Source: Micrococcaceae bacterium UBA7136 (GTDB lineage Bacteria; Actinomycetota; Actinomycetes; Actinomycetales; Micrococcaceae). From it: DNA of 15,566 nt. Position numbers and translations under genes: made by a program. The notes under the pieces are model-generated. The model saw nothing but the letters and a program-made list of their open reading frames with translations. It was not told the DNA's origin and ran no database searches. Within the stretch, counting starts at the first letter, position 1; every line of letters begins with the position of its first letter. Below, piece by piece: positions 1 through 5,212 of the stretch. The stretch spans positions 1 through 15,566 of the forward strand of contig DKXC01000024.1 in assembly GCA_002492045.1 (NCBI GenBank). Direction: 5' to 3'.

Positions 1-11
1 AGGCGAGAGGG

Positions 12-40
12 AGGCGGCGAGCGCGAGTCTGCAAGCCTAG
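12..40 (+). repeat. Dispersed repeat element, left copy
   Basis: Positions 16-31 read GGCGAGCGCGAGTCTG, identical to 15466-15481 at the other end of the window and in the same orientation. The identity continues through a two-base difference (CA here, TG there) into AGCCTA, giving 22 of 24 matching bases. The right copy is a clean stem-loop; here the right arm (GCCTAG) is kept, but the left arm next to the conserved core does not match it. The AGGC at positions 1-4 or 12-15 could pair instead, and the true left arm may lie partly outside the window. It lies in non-coding DNA. The function is unknown; a REP-like or terminator-like intergenic element is the likeliest reading. Confidence 0.55.
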
Positions 41-77
41 CCCGAGGGAGTTCCTAACAAGAAGCTCTTTTAGCAGG

Positions 78-110
78 AAGGCACGGCCGCTCAAGCCGTG
101 CCTTTCCTAG
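78..110 (+). terminator. Hairpin terminator of an upstream gene
   Basis: A perfect 10-bp inverted repeat, AAGGCACGGC (78-87) and GCCGTGCCTT (95-104), encloses a 7-nt loop. The 3' side runs into TTTCC, a short and weak U-tract. It lies 60 bp upstream of the first complete gene, so it most likely ends transcription entering from a gene left of the window. The stem is strong; the weak U-tract lowers confidence in pure Rho-independent action. Confidence 0.6.
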
Positions 111-120
111 TGTCACAATC

Positions 121-126
121 TATACT
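121..126 (+). promoter_or_regulatory. Possible -10 box for the small membrane protein gene
   Basis: TATACT (5 of 6 to the TATAAT consensus) lies 37 bp before the ATG at 163 and just after the upstream hairpin terminator, where a promoter is expected. No convincing -35 box was found 16-18 bp upstream. The gene also has a good Shine-Dalgarno sequence, AAGGA at 152-156, six bases before the start. Confidence 0.3.
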
Positions 127-162
127 GATAGATGAAGTACCACACACACCTAAGGACTCATT

Positions 163-438
163 ATGTCTCAGACTTCTCACGGCGCCCCTGAGCGCAGTGG
201 CGCCCCCCAGTACTCCGGCACTAAGGAGCTGGGCTCTAATATTGTTCTCTTTATCCTCTGCTTCGGCGTCCTGCTGGGTTGCCTCTATGCCCTGGGCACC
301 TACCCGGACGGTGGCTGGGTTTGGTTTGCCGGTGGCATCCTGCTCTACGGTCTTACCTTCATGATTCCGCTTTGGATTCTGCCTTCTAAGACCAATGAGG
401 CTGCCGCTGCTGGTGGCCAGGAGCTGCACCTCAAGTAG
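163..438 (+). CDS. Small two-helix membrane protein, hypothetical
   Basis: This encodes 91 residues. A polar N-terminus rich in Ser, Gly and Pro (about 1-24) is followed by two hydrophobic helices at roughly 25-45 and 51-73, joined by a short turn (TYPDGG), and then a short Ala/Gly-rich polar tail. Both termini probably face the cytoplasm, which is inference from the short turn. The start is set by AAGGA at 152-156, six bases upstream. The gene stands alone between a hairpin terminator upstream and a bidirectional terminator downstream that separates it from mfd. Many T-ending codons (TCT, GCT, GGT) suggest a well-expressed gene. I do not recognise a named family; it resembles the many small uncharacterised integral membrane proteins of actinobacteria, and no function is proposed. 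Confidence 0.8.
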   Translation: MSQTSHGAPERSGAPQYSGTKELGSNIVLFILCFGVLLGCLYALGTYPDGGWVWFAGGILLYGLTFMIPLWILPSKTNEAAAAGGQELHLK

Positions 439-461
439 TCTCCAGTTCGGACTTTGAAATA

Positions 462-501
462 AGGGGAACCGCCTGCATTACCGCAGACGGTTCCTCTTTT
501 T
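462..501. terminator. Bidirectional terminator between convergent genes
   Basis: GAACCG (466-471) pairs with CGGTTC (488-493) and CTGC (473-476) with GCAG (483-486), around a six-base loop with one internal mismatch. The stem extends outward through GGGG/CCTC. A TCTTTTT tract follows on the + strand. Read on the - strand, the same stem is followed by CCTTATTT, so it can also stop mfd transcription. It lies between the stop codons at 438 (+) and 529 (-), exactly as expected for a shared terminator. Confidence 0.85.
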
Positions 502-528
502 GTCTGTCGAGGTCTGAGAGGCCGGGCT

Positions 529-3500
529 CTAGGAGGCCTCAAAGATGGCGTGGATGAAGTTCTCGGTCCACTCCAGCATGGCCTGGTCTACCAAGTCCTT
601 ACCCCCTACCGGGGAGGACTTGGGCCGGGGGGCCAGAATCTGCCAGTCCTCGGTCCCTGGGATCTGCCGGTAGCTGGAGCCGGGGTAGAGCCGCTCTAGG
701 CGCATCTGCTTAGATTCGGGCAGGTCATTGACCGGGAAGAAACGAACCTTGGGGCCCATGGCCACAATCTCGCTGAGCCCAGCAAATCGTACCCGCTGGC
801 GCAGGGCCGCTACCTTGAAAAGGTTGGCTACCGGCTCGGGCAGGGTCCCGTAGCGGTCGGTCAGTTCCTCCCGGGCTTCTTCTAGTTCCTGGGCGTCCCG
901 GGCTGAGGCGATTTGCCGGTAGGCGGCCAGGCGCAGACGCTCAGAGGAAACATAGTCGTGGGGAATATGGGCGTTGACCGGTAGGTCTACCTTAACTTCT
1001 AGGGGGCCTTCTTCCTGGTCCTCAGCCTGGAAGTTAGCTACGGCCTCGCCCACCAGGCGCAGGTAGAGGTCAAAGCCAACCCCGGCAATATGGCCGGATT
1101 GTTCCCCACCCAGCAGGTTACCGGCCCCGCGGATTTCGAGGTCCTTCATGGCCAGCTGCATACCGGCACCCAGCTCATTGTGGGTGGCTACAGCCTTGAG
1201 CCGTTCGTGGGCCACCTCGGTCAGCATCTTTTCGGGCGGGTAGAGGAAGTAGGCGTAGGCCCGCTCCCGGCCGCGTCCTACTCGGCCTCGCAGCTGGTGC
1301 AGCTGGGAGAGGCCGTAGTTCTGGGCCTGATCCACAATCAGGGTGTTGGCGTTAGAGATATCCAGGCCGGTCTCAACGATGGTGGTTGAGACCAGCACAT
1401 CGAACTTGCCCTCCCAGAAGTCCACAATAATTTTTTCCAGCCGGGACTCCCCCATGCGTCCGTGGGCTACCGCAATACGGGCCTCGGGTACCAGCCGCTG
1501 AATCTGGTTGGCGGTCTCTTCAATGGTAGAGACCCGGTTATGAACCACAAAGACCTGGCCTTCGCGCATGAGTTCCCGGCGGATGGCAGCCGTAATCTGC
1601 TGGTCGCTGCGGGGACCCACAAAGGTCAGCACCGGGTGCCTCTCTTCGGGCGGGGTGGTCAGGGTGGAGGTCTCCCGGATGCCGGTCAGGGACATCTCTA
1701 GGGTACGGGGAATGGGGGTGGCGCTCATGGCCAGGACGTCCACGTTGGTGCGCAGGGTCTTGAGCTTTTCCTTGTGTTCCACACCGAAGCGCTGTTCCTC
1801 GTCGATAATGACCAGGCCCAGGTCCTTCCAGTTGATTTCTTCTGACAGGATCCGGTGGGTGCCCACCAGCACGTCCACGCTGCCGCTGGCCAGGCCTTCT
1901 GCAATCTCAGCAGCCTCCTTGGCCTTTTGGAAGCGGGAGAGGACCTTGACGGTGACGGGGAAACCCGCGAAACGTTCGGTGAAGGTTTCAAGGTGCTGCT
2001 GGGCTAGCAGGGTGGTGGGTACCAGCACGGCCACCTGTTTGCCGTCCTGAACAGCCTTAAAGGCTGCCCGCACCGCGATCTCGGTTTTACCGAAGCCCAC
2101 GTCGCCCGAAATGAGGCGGTCCATGGGCACCTGACCTTCCATATCTTTTTTGACTTCTTGGATGGCGGTTAGCTGGTCGGGGGTCTCGTTGTAGGGGAAG
2201 GCTTCTTCCAGTTCCTGCTGCCAGGGGGTGTCGGGGCCAAAGGCGTGCCCGCGGGAGGCCTGGCGGGCCGAGTAGAGCTTAATGAGGTCGGCTGCGATTT
2301 CTTTGACGGCCTTGCGGGCCCGGCTCTTGGTCTTGGCCCAGTCACTGCCGCCCATCTTGGAGAGGCTAGGGGCCTCCCCACCCACGTAGGCTGAGACCAG
2401 ATCCAGCTGGTCTGAGGGCACAAAGAGCCGGTCCTTGGGCCCGCCCCGCTTGGAGGGGGCGTACTCTAGCACCAGGTATTCCTTCATGGGTTTGGGGGCG
2501 CCTGGGGCCACAGTTGCGCCAGCGATGGGCCGCTGAATCAGTTCAATGAACTGGCCAATACCGTGCTGCTCATGGACCACATAGTCACCGGCTTGCAGAG
2601 AGAGCGGATCAATGGCCTTGCGGCGGCGACGGGCACTAATACGGTTGCCCCGGGCCTCTCGGGGGGCGTAGGGGCTGACCCGGCCTAGGACGTCTGCCTC
2701 GGTCAGCAGGCCCAGACGGGCTGAATCCATCATGAAGCCGCTGGAGGCCCGGGCTTGGGTTAGGAACAGGGTTCCGGTCTGGGGAGGCTCTTCGAGGCTA
2801 CCCACGATGCGGGCTGGTATTTCTGCCTCTTGGAAGAGGTCCAGCAGGCGTTTGAGGGGGCCGGGACCTTCGGTCACCAGGCTAATCCGCCAGCCATCCT
2901 TGACCTTTTGGCCTACTTCGGCCACGAGTTTGTCGACCTGCCCGGCGTAGGTGTGGGGGGCCCTGGCAGCTAGCTGGATGGAGTCGATACCGTCCTCGAT
3001 GGAGTCGTCTAGCCCCAGGCTGGAGGTAGTCCACCAGCCTAGGCCCCGGTCTAGGGCCAGGGTTCGCATGTCGGCTAGGGAGCGGAAGCTACCGCTGCCT
3101 AGTCCCGCTTCTTGGTTTTGGCCCAGGTCAATGGGAGCCTGGGACTGGTCGGTCACCGAATCCCAGGCGGCCAGCAGGAACTCCTGGTTGGTGGCTACCA
3201 GATCAGCGGCCCGGGTGCGGACCTTTTCACTGTCCAGGATCAGGGGCAGGGAGCCAGCAGGCAGGTGGTCCAGGAGGGTGACCATCCGGTCAGCTAGCAG
3301 GGGAATCAGGGATTCCATGCCCTCAACATAGATGCCGCCAGCAATCTTTTCGAGCATAGAGGCAGCCCCGGGGTAGTCGCCCTTGAGGCGGGCGGCCCGG
3401 CTCATGACCTCCGGGGTGATCAGTAGTTCCCGGCAGGGGGGCGCGGTAATCTGCTGGGGCTGGTCGGCCTTGGTTAGGGTTCGCTGGTCAGCTACCGAGA

Positions 3501-4146
3501 AGTAGCGGATGCTTTCTACCTGGTCGCCAAAGAAGTCGATGCGGACGGGATGGTCGGCGGTGGGCGAGAAAAGATCGATGATGCCGCCGCGTACAGCGTA
3601 TTCGCCGCGTTTGCTGACCAGGTCAACCCGGGAGTAGGCGGCTGCAGCTAAATCCTGGGTTAGCTGTTTGAAGTCATAGTCCTGGTCAACAGTCACCTGA
3701 ACAGGCTGCATTTTTTCTAGCCCCGCTACCAGGGGCTGCAGCAGGGAGCGGACGGGGGCCAGCAGAATTTGGGGCCGCTTGCTTTCTTGAGCCAGGGCCC
3801 TCAGGACGGTCAGCCGCTGGCCGACGGTATCGCTGCGGGGTGAGAGCCGTTCATGAGGCAGGGTCTCCCAGGCGGGGAAAAGCTGGGCTGCGTCCTCAGG
3901 CAGGTAGGAGGCTAGGGCTGCTAGGGTGTCTTCTGCTTCCCGGTCGGTGGCGGTAACGGCCAGTAGGACGCCCCCTTGGGCGCTGATGCGCTGGGCCAGG
4001 GAGGCTAGCAGGGGTGGACGGGCCCCGTCGGGGGTGCCGATGGTGAACTGGTCGGGGCGGGAGGCTAGGGGGGCCTGGGCCTGCTGCATGATAGCAGCGA
4101 AGCTTGCTTCTTCTTCCAGTGCCTGGATGAGGCCGGTCAGTGCCAT
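529..4146 (-). CDS. mfd: Transcription-repair coupling factor Mfd
   Basis: This cytoplasmic ATP-dependent DNA translocase pushes RNA polymerase stalled at DNA lesions off the template and recruits UvrA for nucleotide excision repair. At 1205 residues it is full length. The order is standard: an N-terminal UvrB-like module (about 1-350); an RNA-polymerase-interacting CarD-like domain near 518-600 (GDYVVHEQHGIGQF begins about 520); a RecG-like helicase core with Walker A GDVGFGKT at 681-688, the DEEQ box at 782-785 and the QLRGRVGR motif near 950; and a C-terminal D7 domain from about 1030. The start is supported by AGGGGAG a few bases upstream on the minus strand. The gene is convergent with the small membrane protein gene and divergent from the polysaccharide operon, with which it has no evident functional link. 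All key helicase motifs are intact. An extended -10 promoter and an 11-bp tandem repeat lie just upstream. Confidence 0.98.
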   Translation of the reverse strand: MALTGLIQALEEEASFAAIMQQAQAPLASRPDQFTIGTPDGARPPLLASLAQRISAQGGVLLAVTATDREAEDTLAALASYLPEDAAQLFPAWETLPHERLSPRSDTVGQRLTVLRALAQESKRPQILLAPVRSLLQPLVAGLEKMQPVQVTVDQDYDFKQLTQDLAAAAYSRVDLVSKRGEYAVRGGIIDLFSPTADHPVRIDFFGDQVESIRYFSVADQRTLTKADQPQQITAPPCRELLITPEVMSRAARLKGDYPGAASMLEKIAGGIYVEGMESLIPLLADRMVTLLDHLPAGSLPLILDSEKVRTRAADLVATNQEFLLAAWDSVTDQSQAPIDLGQNQEAGLGSGSFRSLADMRTLALDRGLGWWTTSSLGLDDSIEDGIDSIQLAARAPHTYAGQVDKLVAEVGQKVKDGWRISLVTEGPGPLKRLLDLFQEAEIPARIVGSLEEPPQTGTLFLTQARASSGFMMDSARLGLLTEADVLGRVSPYAPREARGNRISARRRRKAIDPLSLQAGDYVVHEQHGIGQFIELIQRPIAGATVAPGAPKPMKEYLVLEYAPSKRGGPKDRLFVPSDQLDLVSAYVGGEAPSLSKMGGSDWAKTKSRARKAVKEIAADLIKLYSARQASRGHAFGPDTPWQQELEEAFPYNETPDQLTAIQEVKKDMEGQVPMDRLISGDVGFGKTEIAVRAAFKAVQDGKQVAVLVPTTLLAQQHLETFTERFAGFPVTVKVLSRFQKAKEAAEIAEGLASGSVDVLVGTHRILSEEINWKDLGLVIIDEEQRFGVEHKEKLKTLRTNVDVLAMSATPIPRTLEMSLTGIRETSTLTTPPEERHPVLTFVGPRSDQQITAAIRRELMREGQVFVVHNRVSTIEETANQIQRLVPEARIAVAHGRMGESRLEKIIVDFWEGKFDVLVSTTIVETGLDISNANTLIVDQAQNYGLSQLHQLRGRVGRGRERAYAYFLYPPEKMLTEVAHERLKAVATHNELGAGMQLAMKDLEIRGAGNLLGGEQSGHIAGVGFDLYLRLVGEAVANFQAEDQEEGPLEVKVDLPVNAHIPHDYVSSERLRLAAYRQIASARDAQELEEAREELTDRYGTLPEPVANLFKVAALRQRVRFAGLSEIVAMGPKVRFFPVNDLPESKQMRLERLYPGSSYRQIPGTEDWQILAPRPKSSPVGGKDLVDQAMLEWTENFIHAIFEAS

Positions 4147-4170
4147 CTGTTTCTCCCCTGTGTACTGAGG

Positions 4171-4192
4171 TCTGCGGTTTTTCTGCGGTTTT
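4171..4192. repeat. 11-bp perfect tandem repeat upstream of mfd
   Basis: TCTGCGGTTTT occurs twice in direct succession (4171-4181 and 4182-4192); on the mfd strand the unit reads AAAACCGCAGA. The repeat lies 25-46 bp before the mfd start and immediately downstream of the probable -10 box, so it would cover the transcription start. A period close to one helical turn fits binding sites for a regulator on one face of DNA, but a chance duplication by slippage is also possible. Confidence 0.7.
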
Positions 4193-4193
4193 C

Positions 4194-4202
4194 ATTATTT
4201 CA
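4194..4202 (-). promoter_or_regulatory. Likely extended -10 promoter of mfd
   Basis: Read on the minus strand this is TGA-AATAAT, an extended -10 (TGn) followed by a hexamer with 5 of 6 matches to TATAAT. Transcription would start near 4186-4188, inside the tandem repeat. No recognisable -35 box lies 16-18 bp further upstream, which an extended -10 can compensate for. It is the only AT-rich stretch in this part of the divergent region. Confidence 0.45.
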
Positions 4203-4338
4203 CAGGGCCTGGCCCAGCAGCCCCCCTGAGTTTTCTGACACACTTGTCCCCCTTTACCCCCACCTCGAGCAGCCTGAACAGCCGGATTGTCCCCTAAAGT
4301 TCCAGAGTTTGAGACTGTTTGAAGCTCTCTTCCTTCTC

Positions 4339-4344
4339 TAGAAT
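4339..4344 (+). promoter_or_regulatory. Possible -10 box of the polysaccharide operon
   Basis: TAGAAT (5 of 6 to TATAAT) lies 83 bp before the first operon gene. TTGAGA at 4309-4314 is too far away for a normal -35 and TTGAAG at 4319-4324 is too close (14 bp), so the -35 assignment is open. This would leave a leader of about 75 nt that contains a small hairpin at 4369-4391. Confidence 0.3.
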
Positions 4345-4368
4345 GGGAACTACCTCAATCCTGCCCCA

Positions 4369-4391
4369 CCAGCATCAACACCCCTTGCTGG
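4369..4391 (+). other. Small inverted repeat in the operon leader
   Basis: CCAGCA (4369-4374) and TGCTGG (4386-4391) form a 6-bp perfect stem with an 11-nt C-rich loop between the putative promoter and the first gene. There is no U-tract, so it is not a terminator. It may be an RNA leader structure or an operator, or it may be a chance match. Confidence 0.35.
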
Positions 4392-4426
4392 AGGCTACCC
4401 AAACACACACCTTTTGAGGGATTTTT

Positions 4427-5203
4427 ATGCTCACACCCCGCTGCACTCGTCCTTGGATTTGGGCCCTGGCCCTGATTACCCTGGCCCTACTGGTGGCCGC
4501 TGGCTTCTTCCTCTCTCAGCCAGGCCCCTCGCCTGCTTCATCAGGCTCAGATAGCCCCACCAGCCAGCCCTCCCTCTCGGAGGCCGCTAGTACCCAGGCT
4601 GCAGCCCAAGACTCAGAGGCCGCTGCTGACTCAGAGCTAGAAGAAAGAGGGGAAGCAGCCGCCGTCCTGGCTTCAGCCGCCCCCTTAGCTAGCGACAGCC
4701 AGGAGGTTGTCCGTACTCAGCAGCTTTACCAGCAGGTTCAGGAGGTCTACTCCCAGCTTGACCCCCTCACCCAGCTGGATAACCCTCAGGACGAAGATAA
4801 TGAGCTAGTAGAAGAGCTAGCTCCGGAAGTAACCCCTGATGAGAATGCTTCCCCCAAGTCCTACGTCTCTGAGCAGACCCTCAAGAAGCTTGAAACCCTA
4901 GCTACCGGCGCTGCCCTAGACGAATACATCTCTACCGCCACTGAGTATGCCCTAGGCGGCTGGAAGACCCAGGGCAAGGTAGAAGTCGTAGGACAGCCTC
5001 GACTGGCAGAAGGCAGCTATGAGGGCAAGCCCGCCCAGCTGCTAGAAGTTTGCCTAGACTCCTCCAAACTGACCTTGCAGGATCAGGCCGGAAACAGCTA
5101 CAGCTCAGACCCTGCCCGCTCCCTCAATATCTTCACTCTCATAGAAGTGGACGGCAGTTGGAAGATTGCCTCCCACGATTACCCCAACAACCCCGATTGC
5201 TAG
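4427..5203 (+). CDS. Membrane-anchored extracytoplasmic protein, first gene of the polysaccharide operon
   Basis: This encodes 258 residues. A short basic N-terminus and one hydrophobic helix (about 10-30) anchor the protein; there is no lipobox. A low-complexity Ser/Ala/Glu linker (about 31-95) follows, then a Gln/Glu-rich, probably helical stretch, and a compact C-terminal domain (about 145-258) ending in GSWKIASHDYPNNPDC. Cys209 and the terminal Cys258 could form a disulfide outside the cell. The C-terminal region recalls small alpha+beta (NTF2-like or DUF6318-type) domains of actinobacterial lipoproteins, judged only by general pattern. The start is supported by GAGGG at 4416-4420, six bases upstream. 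It is separated by only 9 bp from the large secreted protein, so the two are probably co-expressed and may act together at the surface. CTAG is very dense here, about eleven occurrences. Its specific function is not recognised. Confidence 0.85.
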   Translation: MLTPRCTRPWIWALALITLALLVAAGFFLSQPGPSPASSGSDSPTSQPSLSEAASTQAAAQDSEAAADSELEERGEAAAVLASAAPLASDSQEVVRTQQLYQQVQEVYSQLDPLTQLDNPQDEDNELVEELAPEVTPDENASPKSYVSEQTLKKLETLATGAALDEYISTATEYALGGWKTQGKVEVVGQPRLAEGSYEGKPAQLLEVCLDSSKLTLQDQAGNSYSSDPARSLNIFTLIEVDGSWKIASHDYPNNPDC

Positions 5204-5212
5204 AAGACCCCC

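Noticed and set aside
91..429. Minus-strand open frame of 112 codons opposite the small membrane protein
   Set aside because: It covers the opposite gene and a hairpin, and has no recognisable domain; the plus-strand gene has two clear membrane helices and a ribosome site.
1568..2050. 160-codon plus-strand frame inside mfd
   Set aside because: It is antisense to the conserved helicase core; its Arg/Ser-rich composition is typical of a shadow frame.
4204..4214. Palindrome GGGCCTGGCCC upstream of mfd
   Set aside because: A one-base centre cannot form a hairpin, and a short GC palindrome is expected by chance at this composition.
3896..4243. Minus-strand frame overlapping the mfd start
   Set aside because: It is out of frame with the conserved Mfd N-terminus and rich in Pro/Arg; a shadow frame.
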